The notes: generated by a model from the sequence alone, not told the origin. A stretch of 64,000 nucleotides of DNA from Amyelois transitella (GCF_032362555.1 NC_083508.1:4679001-4743000); one strand, 5' to 3'; positions 1 through 38,679 are shown, counted from the stretch's first letter. Program-made: numbers and translations.

Positions 1-924
1 GTTCTACCGAGAAAGAGGCACTTCGTCATGCTGGTCCTTTGCAGATCTCGCTTGATAACTTTAGTTTTTGTGGTCATGAAATGGCATAAGTTTCAAAGTT
101 AATCATGCATGTGTAAAGGGTGATGAACTGTTAAAAGTATGTTGACATTTATCACAATGCCCCCACAGGTGTAAAAAGAATTAATAACGTAGCTAATAAC
201 TGTTTTTTGTTTGTTTCAGGTAAGCATGTGAATCCTCGTGAGAGTTGCGAAGACACATCAAATTGGCTATGGATGGGTAATTATAATTTATGAGACTGAA
301 AGTACCTAAAGAACTCGATTTAGAAAGAACTTCCAATTAATCATTTACATTTTTATATTTGCGGAGAACCACAACAAAGTGTAGATGGCGGTGAGCCAAG
401 ATTTAGTACTATTAATCATTCGTTGGTATGTAGTAGGTATCTGCCTGCCACTTTAAAATCTCGGCGTATACTGAGCTATCTGGTACTCGACCAGAATCTT
501 TAATTTATATTATGATTAGTATTATAAAAACAAGCCTATCTTACATTGAATTAAATGAGAATTACACTTAAAAGAATAATATTGGCATCGGTTTTAAATT
601 TAGAATCCTGTTGATAGTAATATGTATCGCAGCAATAAAAATAAAAATGTTGGATCAGAATAAATGAATGCCAATCTTAATAAAAACAAAGAAAAACAAG
701 TTAATGGACTGACTTCGAATATAATTGATTAACTGAGTTGCATTGACTTAATGGATGACAAAAAATGGCAGCTTAGATAAATCTATTCAATTGCAACCTT
801 GAATGTGAAGATTGGACATCGATCAATAACATCTGTCTATTTTGCATTTAATCCAACACTCTGGGCAATAGATACATAAAATACTAATGAATTTAAAAGA
901 AAAACTTTTAACTAAACCTATCTA

Positions 925-1162
925 TACTTATATATAAAGCTGAAGAGTTTGTTTGTTTGAACGCGCTAATCTCAGGAACTACTAGTTCGAATTGAAAAAT
1001 TCTTTTTGCGTAGGCTATATAACATCACGCTGCAACTATATGGAGCAAAGAAATAATAGAAAAAGTGAAAAATAACGGGGCAAATTATTCATCCTTGAAG
1101 GCTTCAATTATGCCCAAAATAACTTTTCCACGCGGACGAAGTCGCGGGCACAGCTAGTATAA
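925..1162 (-). repeat. Interspersed retroelement-like repeat
   Basis: One end reads as a CCCGCGACTTCGTCCGCGTGG-type head on the minus strand and the other as an AGCTTTATAT tail, with a CTAATCTCAGGAACT-like block inside. The same parts recur in related order at 7990-8251 and 10023-11011. It is a high-copy moth repeat, probably a non-LTR retrotransposon end or SINE; the family cannot be assigned by eye. Confidence 0.65.
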
Positions 1163-3249
1163 TATATATACTACAGTTGAGAAAATCAGACTTTAAATAT
1201 ATGCTGATTGAAATCACGTGAAAATAATAAAAAATATGAGTCCTTGTAAGGTAAGTCAATCATATAAATTGTGCTATTATTAGGATTCCGGATATACCAT
1301 TTGCTATTCAAACTCAAGTTGTCTTCGTAAAATTTCGCTCAAGATAAAAAGTTTCAGATGAGGCTGTAAACAAGTAATTCGGGAAAGAGGTCGGCGGGGG
1401 AGGAATACAGGAACCAATCGAGCAGTTTACTGCACGCACGACTGACCAACATCACGACTATACAAACACTTTGCTGGTACATTCGTGTACAGAAATACTT
1501 TCAAGACATGTTAAATTATGTAAATATACAATACCCGGAATAGTAACTGAGACGGGGCAAAACTGTACTGCGTTGGTTTTAAAACTTTTATACCCTATGC
1601 TTAATCAATATGTCTATGATAAATGAGAGTCTTTTAAATATTGCTCTGTGATTTTGACCTTCGTTATATTTTTAACAAGCAAAATTATAACATATCGACT
1701 CCTTGCTTCTTTTATGTAAAATAAACTACTTTATTCTACTTCAGGCTTGCGGAGAAAAATGAAATGGAGAGACCAAACACGGAATATTAACTTTAAAGAT
1801 TTCTTTATGATACTGTTGAAGCTGGTATTGGTTCTCCGACACTTCCGTACGCAACTGTACTTATGTCTTGACTCGACGATCATCATTACGAAATGTTTTG
1901 TATCGAATGACCACTAAATGGGTTGTGATTTCAAGCTACAGTGGAGATCGCTTTATTTCATGCCTCTGCCTTCATTTCGGCGAATCAGTTCAATTTTGTC
2001 TCGCATTGTCGATGGAAATTAATTGAACAATAATGTGATCTAACGAAAACACTTGTGGTTCTAGCTGTGACAATGACATGTTATTGTTTAAAAAAAAAGA
2101 ACTTCCTTTTAATTTATTTTAAAGTTTGCGTTACATTTTAGGCTGAATATTGTGTTAATTCATAAAACATCCGCAGTGTGATTTCTGGCAGAGAATAAAA
2201 GCACCATATTGTCTTGAGGACTTTGTTAAAGACGACTGTACATCAAAATAACTTACAACTAGTAATCAAATCAACTACATTATACCGCGGTTTGGTAAAT
2301 AGTTTTACGGTCGGGCAGCATTCAGTAATACGCTATTATGAGTTGAGATTAGGAAGGTAAACAACCTAATGGCGAAATAATTGTGTCCTCTATCAATTTA
2401 TTCGCTCGGCAAATCTCTCACACGACCATGAAATTAAATCGCAAACACTCCTTTGAGATAGAGTGACAAAGAACAAAATAATATTGAACATATGAATAAT
2501 GTGATAATGATTAACTGAATGAAGCTATGCCATTGCCACTACATTATGTTTAAAATAGTCAAAATAATGAACGAAATAGATTAATCGCCGAACTCCTGCA
2601 AAATCGCGAATTAATGAGCGTTAAAACCAAGATGAAAGGCGAATTCATTTAACGTGGCGGCCATTTAAAATGGCGGGAGATAATCCGTAGATAAATAGTT
2701 TTTGTCTGCCATTTTAAAGCATTGCATGACGGATACATCTCGCATGGAGTTTCGGATGATGTAGTATTTATTTCCAAAACACCACAGGTCAACGATCCTC
2801 GCGAACACGTGATACATGACGCGCACTCGCTTGGCTATCATGGCCTCACTCATTTCTACTTCTAATCTTATCTAGTCGCCAAATTACGACTTACAAATAT
2901 ATACGTTATACATCGCTGCTCTCCCCAAAACCTTACTGAACGTTGTCTGTTTTCACAAAGAAATGTAATACAAACAACCAATTTTTGTCATGGAATTCTC
3001 GTATGAAAATTACCTAGATAAAATTATTTTCTGCAATCTTCGTGAATTACAGACTGATAACCTGAATTCTGCAATTTAGGTCGACGATCCAGTTAGTTAT
3101 GAAGGACGTTTGACGTTTCAGAACGTTATTATTGTGTCATTTGTTCGGGCTAAATTATGAAACTAAAAATCGCACTTAGAATTTTCGGTGCAGATGACCT
3201 AGGCATCTAGATAATGGTACCTACCTATTTCAAATTAAATATTGTTACA

Positions 3250-3455
3250 CTAGAGGCCGCCCGCGACTTCGTCCGCATGGAAACCCTATCAATCCCGCGG
3301 GAACTCTGGGATAAAAAGTAGCCTATGTGTTATTCTGGGTCTTCAGCTACCTACATACCAAATTTCATGGTAATCGGTTCAGTAGTTTTTGCGTGAAAGA
3401 GTAACAAACATCCATACATCCATACAAACTTTCGCCTTTATAATAGTAGTAGGAT
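3250..3455 (+). repeat. Interspersed retroelement-like repeat
   Basis: The head GGCCGCCCGCGACTTCGTCC is followed by a GGGATAAAAAGTAGCCTATG block, a GGTAATCGGTTCAGTAG block and a CTTTATAATAGTAGTAGGAT tail. This layout is typical of very abundant lepidopteran non-LTR retroelement 3' ends. The family name is not resolved. Confidence 0.7.
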
Positions 3456-4039
3456 TCATCAAATTACCTTGCCCTTATCTATAAATATATTATACAAAGC
3501 ACCTACCTACCTACTTTGTCACTTTATGTAAGTCCTAATCCTAACATATCGTTTGGTTTGCAGCTATATAGAAGGCTCTTGTGGGTCTGTGGATTACTAT
3601 TTGCTTCTAAGTATACCTACCTACTTAGATATGTAGTACCTAGTCGTTTTATAACCGGTGTCAGGCAGGTAGGTACTTATGTAACTACCTATCTCATAAA
3701 TTAAATTTTATTTTATTTGGGCACTAGATAATCTTCTTGCGGGAAATTCATGCTCAATCTGTAAAAATGAAATAAAAGCAGTATGTAAAGCTTGATACGA
3801 AATAGATAGGTACTCTTACCTAGGTTGGTATTGGTATATTATATCTATTTCCAACTTCAAAAAGCTAATTGATTTTAAGTGACCCTAAAATTAACAATCA
3901 AAGAACATATCGATAATTATGAGGTATGGTGATAAGGTGTTTAAATACATATTTATAATGAAAAGATGTTTTAATGGTGCCGGCCGGACAATGTTGCATT
4001 CTCAGTCGCCGGCATTCGCCGCGCCGGTAACATTCTACA

Positions 4040-4420
4040 TTTCTGTGCCACGGCTGCGCGGGCCGTGGTGCGGTGGCCACAGGGGGAGGCGCGGGGCGGG
4101 GCGGGTGACGTCACGGTCGACCGTGGCAGTGAGAGCGGCCGCGTCCGTCGCCGCTTCGCTTGCTCGCTCTACGTACTCCGAGAACGACGGTCGCGCGCGC
4201 GCAACGTGTTTGTTTTCACCGCTCGTCGCGGTAACCTCTCTATCCATATAATCGGACGCAATAGTGGCACTTGTGTTTCTTACCTGTTGAGTGAATTGTG
4301 TTGTGAAAAGTTCAATCTGCAATTTCAAGGCTGCAGGTTCCAGTTTCATTGAAGTGCAATAAAATCAAGACAGTGGATAACGAATCGCTTCAGTTTCAAC
4401 GCCGCGTAGACGAATGGTGT
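4040..4420 (+). promoter_or_regulatory. EcR: GC-rich promoter and 5' UTR of EcR-B1
   Basis: Composition switches sharply to GC- and CpG-rich between about 4040 and 4215, just before the B1 coding exon. Visible elements are a GGGGCGGGGCGGG run at about 4093-4105 (GC-box type) and a perfect TGACGTCA (CRE) at 4106-4113. A weak TATAAT-like string lies near 4237. The transcription start is not determined. An in-frame stop (TGA 4304-4306) limits the EcR frame on its 5' side. Confidence 0.6.
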
Positions 4421-30438
<26,018 letters not shown>

Positions 30439-33400
30439 CCCTGCCGCTGCCTGTGAGCCGCCCGCCACCCACACCAGGAGAGAACGCTCATAGACTGGCT
30501 AGTTTAAGTGAAGTGCGAGGACACAACGTCGGACCGTGATCATCGTATTTATAAGTGCAAATTTAATTAACGGGCGCAAAAACCCGATTTCGCATGTATT
30601 CGGTGACCGACGACGAATGCGCGAGAGATTAGTGAATATATGTGTTGTTGAACGTTTGGAGAATATATTAGTGTTGATCGTTTGCGGCCCGCGCGCCGGC
30701 CGAAACGACCTCGCCTCGTTCTGGCTGGCGCCAGTCGCGGGACCCTTTATTTCGTTTTCGACTGGATTTGTTGGTCACTCGGATACGGCTATATGATAAG
30801 ACTTCGATAAGTACACCTCCTAAATTACAGATACGTACATACTACCAGAGTTATAGAAAAAAGTAATATATGAGATGTTTCTATTGGGTGAAAAGTTGAT
30901 ATGTTTATTTACCAAAATTAACGATATGTTGATTAACCTTTTCGATTAATATATGTGATGAGTAGGCAGTAACGTTCCGCGACGTTATCCCGAGTCGGGT
31001 CCGCTGAGCCCGGACATTACGTACGAGATATTCTGCGGTGTTTGTTTATATATAGTTTATGTCAAACGTGTTATCGTGTCCTGTCGATTTAGTTCCGAGT
31101 CATGTTCCATTGCTCCCGTGCCCGCGTCTCTCGACTAATTTATAATTTATTATGCTGTGATTACATTTATAACATGTTACATTTATCTTACGTAGGCTGA
31201 TATCAGTGTGTCTTATTACATGTTAATCTACTTTCAGTAGTTTTCACAAACACATACATAAGTTTTCTGTCAGCTTAGGTATCTGATTGACATTGCATTT
31301 TACATCCACTGGAATTCCTGTAATATGTACAGTTGTTTAAGGATTAGTTACGCTGCATAGCCTACATAATCGATTTATCACACGCTGAAAAGCCAAATCT
31401 ACGTGAGTGTGCAATTTATTCCATAAGCATAAATAATAGGATCATTACAAATAGACTCTGTGTACGTGTCACATGTTTTAAAATATAGATTAATGGAGGC
31501 AGGTTTGCGTCAGTTTCCCAGTAATGAAGTACAGTATATTAAAATACTTATGGATATTTCTACTTAATTATTCCCCAACGTTGCATGCAAATGGTAAGGC
31601 GGATGTTATGTAGATATGAATTAGGTAGATGGTACCCGAAAATTCCCATTCTTGTACAGATTCAATTTAACAATTTAAATGTTGCTTAGAAGCCAGCCAC
31701 AGCCTCTACTTAAAGTACAAAATGGCAGCTAATTTAATTATATTTTGTTTTAAAAATGTTTGACATTACTGTATTTGGCCGAGCTTACTCTATGGGAACA
31801 ATATTGGTGTAGTGAACACTACAATGTAAAGATTTAAGTCGTCTCCACACATGCGCGGTTCGAAGCGACCAGCCCGCGTCTTTGTGGGGATGATAGCCTT
31901 TTTACTTGCATGCAGCGTTTGCACCAAATGCGAACCCAAACCTGCCTCATATCGGCGGACTTCGAGTAACATTTAGTAAGTTGACATACTTGAACACTAA
32001 AACTGCCCATAAGCTATAATGGCCCACATACGATATGCCTTATTTCGCGTTACCTGTTTCGTGTACCTACATTGTTGATGAGTGGAAATCATAGTATATA
32101 GAAAGTAAAATTAATAGATCTCAATTACAGTAAGCGTTGTTAAAGCGTTCGTACGTTTAGCGAGTTTTCCGTTCGTCGCATCGGCTGCCACTCTTCATAT
32201 GGCTACGCCGGCGACTCCGCCTTCCCTGTACTGGCTTTCTGTCTAAATTCATAATCTGACTAGCAAAACGACTGTTTAAGATGTAATATGTTGTTCTATT
32301 ATATCTGGTTTACTATGTGGCATAATGTACCTGTTGGTTCATGTTTTATTGGACACCGCGGCAGTCACAGATAAGACCAATGAATGCATCTTATAAGCAA
32401 GTTTCAAATTAATAAAAAAAATAAAGTGTGACAGAAAGCCACTATTAAAAGGGACTGTTGTACAGTGACCGTCTCTACGCCTTCGATGTCTGTTGCGAGA
32501 ATTTCTTAAAATGTAGAACACCAATATCGCGTATGTTTGTTCATCTTGATATCTCACCACACGAAACTATTCACCATCCATTTTACGCGTTTAAGAATAA
32601 TTAAGTGTCTGTTTGGTGCGTGTTGAATGTGTCTTCTTTACATGCCATTAAGTGTGATGTATTTACATAATATGTATGTTTGGGGTTTTTGGAAATGCAT
32701 TTCTTAATATACGTATAAATTCAGAGTGAAACGATCGCGCTTGCACCGCGGACCGCGCGATAGTCCGCTTAAGTACATCTTTTCGACTTACATATATAAT
32801 TTTATTCTAGCAGTAGGCGATTCTATAATAGAAAACGATGCACAAAACGTCACTGGAGTGTCTTAGGTGTCCTGCTGATTAGGGGCGTTGATAACGAATA
32901 CACTGCCATTATAACGTATTTACTTGACGCGTGGATCATAGCGGCGGACATCTCGTGGTCCGTGCTCGAGTTAGCGTTACAAAATCTCGCTATGATACGA
33001 TGCCTTATAACTGAGATGTGATCGTAAGTCGAGCACTCGTCTCACCGAACTCTTACGATCCACATCAGAGGTTTGTGACAAATATAACTGCCATTCGATA
33101 AGTAATTATTATACATCATTTGACGCGTAGGTTCATATTAGCTTCGTAGGTTCCGGACCCCGTCGGTGCACAGCCGGTCGTATTTGATACATATTATTCA
33201 ATTTCTAAATTGTAATAGGTTTATTAAGTATGTAATAATCTCACATGAGAAACTAATAAGTAATGAGATACCATAATATAATTTGTGTCTTTAGCTGATA
33301 ACATTAGTAAGATGATAAGTTTATATCGCTTATTGGGATAATAATGTAAAAGCGAGACGGCACACAGCACCCCAGAGTCAGCTTGCGGATGGGAGGTGAC

Positions 33401-34656
33401 GATAGCGTAGACAAGACTGGCCGAGGAGAGTAGGTTCGACTGTTACAACCTGTTGTCCTTCATTGCCTTCTGAATCTAAATTTTATTAGTTTTACATGGA
33501 AGCACCAAGGAGAGTATTGTAGTGACCAAACGTGGCACGTCCAGTCTATTAAACGGTGGACTTGATTTTGGGAGTCTGCGTTATGTCCATTAACTTGTAC
33601 ATAGATACCTTTAGATTCTATTGTCATATGTTTGACATATGTACGGTTAATTTTATTCATCTAAGTACAGATGGCTGTTGTTATTTTTATATAATTTGGG
33701 TAGAATATATTTTTTGTAAATTACCTCCATATTTATGTTTCGTAAGCTTTGTAAGCCGTAGGGACTTAGAATAGTGTACGAGCTACGAACATTGTGATTT
33801 ATAATTTCATTGAATTTGTATTTACTGAAATCGTCTGCTTATATATTCTTCGTTTCGACAGATTTAATAATTTTGTTACTTCAGAGTGCAATATGTACAA
33901 ATATTTACATATTAAATATAAAATGTACAGTCAATTTTTAGTTTTAATGTGTCAACGCAATATCCTTTTTATTCATTCGTTGAATGTACACTAAAAGGCA
34001 TAATAACTATATCACAAGTGATTTGCGATAGTGATGCAACATTCACTCTCACTATTGTGTTTTTCTATTACTTAAGCTATTAATTTTACATAAGAGGACT
34101 AGGTGGAACTTTGTATTTAAATTTGCTAATTTTTTGTAGCAGATTAGATTTGTTTACATCGATAAGGAGAATAATGTACATTTTGAATTCATTTTAAAGT
34201 GATTTAGTTGTTATTTAGTAACGAATTTTCTTATTAAGTGTAACTGGCAGCCTCTCAAGGAGACGCCAAGTTTGCAGAGACCAGTGCTAAGAGTGCAATG
34301 TCCGTTAGTAAATAGTGGCTTTAGAAAACCTGCACTCGCCGCCAGCGCCGCCTGGTGGCCGGTGAACGGAGCCCATTCTCATACACTTCTAGTGCCACGT
34401 GGAACGATATGGGAAGGCTAAAATTACGCTGTATGCCCATTCCGTGTTCGTTGAAACACATTTATTTGTATATTATTTTCTTAATCTTTTTAGTCGGCAG
34501 TAACTATTTTTTTTCCTCCTAATATTTTGCCTTAGCAAATCCTCTGTTATTAAATAATTTAACGGCAGTGGTGAAGCGAATTAGATATAGGGAACAGACA
34601 TGACGATATGTTAAAATTTTAGAGAGTCAACTTTTATAAAAACTACAAAAATAAAC
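30439..34656 (+). other. EcR: Probable long EcR 3' UTR
   Basis: About 4.2 kb follows the EcR stop with no coding signal on either strand until the lectin gene. Composition starts mixed and becomes AT-rich. AATAAA candidates lie near 32411, near 32418 and near 34651. A Pumilio-type TGTACATA occurs near 33597. The true end cannot be placed from sequence; a long 3' UTR is known for Drosophila EcR. Confidence 0.5.
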
Positions 34657-35382
34657 CATGAAAAGGTGTGTACAAAAATGAGGAAATTTGTATGAAACAT
34701 TGTTATGCGAATAAACTTACACCTCAAGATAAAATTATAAAAAATATTTATGTCTTTCATTTTATCTCTTTACTCTGTCATCTTCGTGTTCCTAGTTACA
34801 CTACACACACTACCACTGCAATGCTTCGAGGCCTGTGGTCCGCAATCCGACTTGGCTTATTTTTATAGGCAAACCTACTACATAATGTTATTATCTATAA
34901 AAGAAAAAGCTGATGTATATCTTTACCAGCAACTACCGGCTGAACGTATTTTTATAAAACTTTACCATACATAAACAAATTAATATTATGCTACAAGGCC
35001 ACGATTTATACGCGAGCAAAATAGCGGGTGGTACCTAGTACTTAACTGGTTAAAATGTGGACATCGCCTATTTCAGCAGACAACGTTACGTCATTTGTTT
35101 TTTTTTTATTTATTTTAATTTTTAAAGTCAAACTCTAAAACACCTGTTTTCAAAGGTGTAGAGGGTTACATTTAGTAAAAAAATAATAAGGAACAAGACG
35201 AAACCCCGTTTTCGAAAACATGTTTTGAATGATTTGACTTGAAACGAGTAGTGCGAAGCATTTTCCTTGATAAGTAAATTACCTACTAAGATATGCACGG
35301 TGATACACAACTTGATATTGTGGGGATCATCAGTCGACCGCGATTCTTCTTTGAATAAAGATCTCTTTTTTTACATATAAAT
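34657..35382. other. EcR-lectin intergenic stretch
   Basis: AT-rich DNA with no gene recognised. It includes the lectin promoter region; TTTGAATAAAGA near 35351 and TTTTTTACATATAAATATG just before the lectin ATG are AT-rich, TATA-like strings. Confidence 0.6.
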
Positions 35383-35440
35383 ATGTCTCTAGTGTTAAAA
35401 AATGTGTCTTTGTTTATTTTATTAATTATCAATGCCTCAT
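35383..35440 (+). CDS. Lectin exon 1, signal peptide
   Basis: 19 codons plus one base; donor CTCAT|GTAAGT. It encodes essentially only the signal peptide. ATG 35383 is preceded by AAAT and is the first ATG in frame. Confidence 0.9.
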
Positions 35441-38406
35441 GTAAGTTCTCATACATACATACATATGGTCACGTCTATATCCCTTGTGGGGTAGACAGAG
35501 CCAACAGCATTGAAAAGACTGATCGGCCACGTTCAGCTATTTGGTTTAATGATAGAATAGATAGATAGTTCTCAACAGATTCTAATATAACCAATACTTA
35601 TCTCTGAATATGTATAAAAAGAAGAATAAACCTTATTTATTCAAGTAAAATTATAATTTCATTGAACAGTCAGTGGTTAATTAACTTAGACTTCTTTTAC
35701 AAGAGGTCAGTCATATTTATCTGCTCCCGATAAGTCAAGTACATAAAAACATTTTTAAAATTATTTCTAGACTGTCAACGTGAAAAAAAGTTCTTCAGAA
35801 AAGACTACCACTTTTTAGAATCTGTACAGAATTTCTACAAAATCCAGACCATACCCAGGAGTTGGCAAGACGCCAAACAGATATGTGAGTGGGAAGGTTC
35901 CACTTTCTTTTATCCCGAAGACGAAGCTGAAGCTAATGCTGTTCTAGCATATGTGAAGGAAGCACAAGGGTATAACTACTTTTGGATTGGTGTAGCCTCG
36001 TTGTTGGCCAAAGGAGTGTTTGAGACTATTGATGGTAAGTTGTCGGTGTCCAAAAGTAAGATTTACCTTATAATGTAGGTAGGTACAAATACTAATAATA
36101 CAAATGGGTTAATTTGCCACATTGAAGCTTTCTTATAAGGAAACGAGGTAAGACCATATAATAATTAACATAATTTACGAAATTTATGATGTTTTATAAA
36201 AAAAGAGACATACTTATAAGTAGTACAATTATTATGCACACTTTGACCCGGTTAAATACCTAAGTAAGAATGTCGATAAAGATGGAAGTCCAGCAATAAA
36301 TTTGATAAAATAAGTTCTTATTGCGAATACAAACGTTATTATTTCTATCTACTTAAGTGTACCTATAACTTATTGTGTTGTTATCTATTTAGGTTTCGTT
36401 TAATGGAATTTTACATTTTATCACATAAATACAAAGACATAAATCCATCCAACCACAAAGTCGAGTTTTTACACGAATGAAGCGACCGCCATCTGACCTT
36501 CGTAACCTTGCAGGTTACACATCTAGTTGCCTGAATCTGCAGGTCTCCTCACGATGTTTTCCCTCACCGGTAACTAGCACTCAAATTAATATACTTAACT
36601 CAGAAAAGAGTCATTGGTAGGGGTTGAACATGAGTCTTGACGCGCACTTTCACGCATTTTAAGTTCTGACCCAAAAATGGGCTACTTTCAAAGCTATATA
36701 CCCGTCAACAAATGGCGCCTAGTAGTATTGCAAGCGAAGTTACAGGTAAAACCAAGTTAGTTGTGACTTAATAACACAAACCTCTACTTAATACTTATAT
36801 ACCTACTTTGTGTTTATTTAAGGAATACCCATAATGGACGTGTACAACAAATGGGGTCCAGGTGAGCCGAACGACACCGGTGGAGTCGAGGACTGCGTGG
36901 TGCTGATGAAGGAAGGCAATATGAACGATGACGGATGCTGGAAGAAGCAGCCGTATATATGCAAGAAAACACTGGCGTCGTTGGAATGGAACGCGGCGTG
37001 TAGAATGCCTTACACGGGTACATACAAATCTCCTCCTAGCGTTAATTCCGGTAACATCCTTACCCCTCTTATAAAAAGTACGGGACGCACCTTTTGACCA
37101 TGAGCTTCGATTTATAGTCAATTTTTTACATGAGTGACTCCCATCTGACCCCCGTTAACTTTGGTAAAAGTTGTACAAGATTATTATACTTAGTGCGTTT
37201 TCACTAAGTCGCCTTTTCAACATGTATGGGATAAACTAAACGGCAGTTAGCAGAATTTCTCTACAGCTCCACTTAAAGTTTTCTATAGATAGCGTATTGT
37301 TTGTAAGGATGTTAAACATTTAAAACGTAACTAACGAAGATTTGAAAGTCGTGGTTTTTTTATATGTTTGTGGCTTTCTAAATATAATATTATATATTTA
37401 CATACGAAGTTTTAGACGATTCCATCATCAGTTTTGTACTAACTATTATTTAACCTTTTTATTTAAAGATTACAAATACAACAAAGACCTCGGCAGATGT
37501 TACAACTTCCATTTGTCGCCCAAAAACTGGACAGAGGCTTTTACAATATGCAGTTCAGAGTTATCATTTCTGGCAGTCATCGAGAGTCAAACTGAAGCAG
37601 ATTTCCTCAAACAGCTGACCAGCTTGGCTCCAAAAGACAACATCCCTGGAAACTACCTCCGTGGATGCGTACATCTGGGTTTCCATAATAGGAATGGAAA
37701 CGGCTGGAGGACTATCAAAGGTAACGTTTTGGAATCCATTTATGTATGTAAGGAAAGATCTCAAAGATATAAACATGATTTGTTTCTCATACCAATCTGA
37801 AGATCATTCATTACACGTAATTTGCGTGTGTTATAGGAATTTTATGGAAAACGTAACCACTTCTTACAGAAGCAGAGCAATCTGAGCTCTTTGTCCTATT
37901 TGTATTTTGAAGGCCTTTATAACTTCCGTGGGTGGTCCACGAAATTATAAAGGCTCAATAAAAAAAGATCCATTATGTTATAAGAAATAATATTCCATAA
38001 TATTAAATGATCATACTGTCTTTCTCATCACAATACAGCGTTTCTTTATTAAATTTACAGCTGTGTAACTTTTAAAAATTGGTGTTTAAAAAAACAGTAT
38101 AGTGACAAATCAAGCAGAGCTTTTTAAGGTCAATAGGTAAAGGTAATAGTTATATATAATACATCATCCGTGCCAAGTTATTTACCAAAATTTATTCCCT
38201 TCGTTGCAGGAACTCCTCTAGAGAACAGTGGCTACTCTGTCTGGGGAGGTGGTCAGCCAGACGGAGGTGACCTGGAGCAATGCGGGACCATGTTCTACAA
38301 CGGCCAGCTGAACGACCTGGCTTGTGATCGAAGGTGCTTCTTTATCTGCGAGCACGATGACGTTGACACAGCTGGCTTTGATGAGAGATTCGCGGACACC
38401 GCATAA
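35383..38406 (+). CDS. Secreted dual-domain C-type lectin (immulectin type)
   Basis: Secreted calcium-dependent sugar-binding protein, probably acting in haemolymph in microbial recognition, as known for lepidopteran immulectins. Exons 35383-35440, 35771-36034, 36823-37017, 37469-37720 and 38210-38406 join in phase to give 321 residues. Residues 1 to about 20 form a hydrophobic signal peptide (MSLVLKNVSLFILLIINAS). CRD1 (about 21-155) has WIGV, the mannose-type EPN motif (122-124), ND at 142-143 and cysteines 58, 132, 146 and 154. CRD2 (about 167-306) has the galactose-type QPD motif (272-274), LND (290-292) and cysteines 183, 200, 281, 295 and 303. Two CRDs with no other domain is the immulectin layout and the length fits. 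The gene is tail-to-tail with the reductase. Which sugars it binds is inferred from motifs only. Confidence 0.93.
35445..35570 (-). repeat. Family E repeat, partial copy in lectin intron 1
   Basis: Reversed relative to 24040-24320: ACATACATACATATGGTCAC, then GGGGTAGACAGAGCCAACAG and CCACGTTCAGCTATTTGG. It begins within a few bases of the exon 1 donor. Confidence 0.75.
35771..36034 (+). CDS. Lectin exon 2, CRD1 first half
   Basis: The acceptor is TTTCTAG|AC and the donor GATG|GTAAGT. It encodes CQREKKFFRKDYHFL through WIGVASLLAKGVFETIDG, including the first disulfide cysteine (58) and the WIG core. Confidence 0.93.
36035..36822 (+). other. Lectin intron 2
   Basis: AT-rich intron that contains a family F repeat at about 36470-36650 (listed separately). 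No coding sequence. Confidence 0.85.
36470..36650 (+). repeat. Interspersed moth repeat, family F copy
   Basis: Blocks: GAAGCGACCGCCATCTGACC, TTGCAGGTTACAC, GCCTGAATCTGCAGGTCTCC, TCACGATGTTTTCCCTCACC. The same blocks are at 41550-41860 and, more degraded, at 49560-49735. Confidence 0.75.
36823..37017 (+). CDS. Lectin exon 3, CRD1 second half
   Basis: The acceptor is ATTTAAG|GA and the donor CACGG|GTACAT. It encodes the EPN motif, NMNDDGCWKKQPYICKK and the linker EWNAACRMPYT. The donor was chosen because it restores phase into the next CRD (PYT-DYKY). Confidence 0.9.
37018..37468 (+). other. Lectin intron 3
   Basis: 451 bp, AT-rich. A short family F-like scrap (GACTCCCATCTGACCCCCGT) is near 37136. 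Nothing else seen. Confidence 0.85.
37469..37720 (+). CDS. Lectin exon 4, CRD2 first half
   Basis: The acceptor is TTTAAAG|AT and the donor ATCAAAG|GTAACG. It encodes DYKYNKDLGRCYNFHLSPKN through VHLGFHNRNGNGWRTIKG. In CRD2 the usual WIG core is replaced by VHLGF (240-244). Confidence 0.93.
37721..38209 (+). other. Lectin intron 4
   Basis: 489 bp, AT-rich, ending CGTTGCAG. No other feature. Confidence 0.85.
38210..38406 (+). CDS. Lectin exon 5, CRD2 second half and stop
   Basis: The acceptor is GTTGCAG|GA. It encodes TPLENSGYSVWGGGQPDGGD, the LND motif, CDRRCFFICEHD and a short tail. It stops at TAA 38404-38406. Confidence 0.95.
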
Positions 38407-38679
38407 TAGAAACTTACTTAGTTTTTGTTTCAATAAGCAATTTTGTTTATTGAAAGATTTCTTTCAATATAAAAAGTTCTCTTGTAACCATCCTATTATA
38501 TATAATATTTATCTTGTAAGTGGCTTGTCATTTTAAAAACCTAGATACATAGATGTAAATGAAAAGTATATAAGAAGTACTTTTAAAAACAATAGAATAA
38601 TATTTTATTGTCAAAATAATATTTTATTTATACATTTGAAGCACCTTTTTACAATATGTCATCCTTATACTAATAATTT

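Larger units (their letters stand above)
1..4000. other. Non-coding DNA upstream of EcR-B1
   Basis: I see no convincing coding exon on either strand. The stretch is AT-rich and holds two degraded retroelement-like repeats (about 925-1162 and 3250-3455, listed separately) and a cluster of ATGGC motifs near 2.66-2.72 kb. From about 3.4 kb TAGGTA/TACCTA motifs become very frequent on both strands. It may be intron of a longer EcR-A transcript, because the A promoter lies upstream of B1 in Drosophila; that is inference only. Confidence 0.6.

Noticed and set aside
4035-4349. About 100-codon frames on both strands over the EcR-B1 promoter
   Set aside because: CpG-rich promoter DNA rarely has stops. 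No motif, and they do not join EcR in frame.
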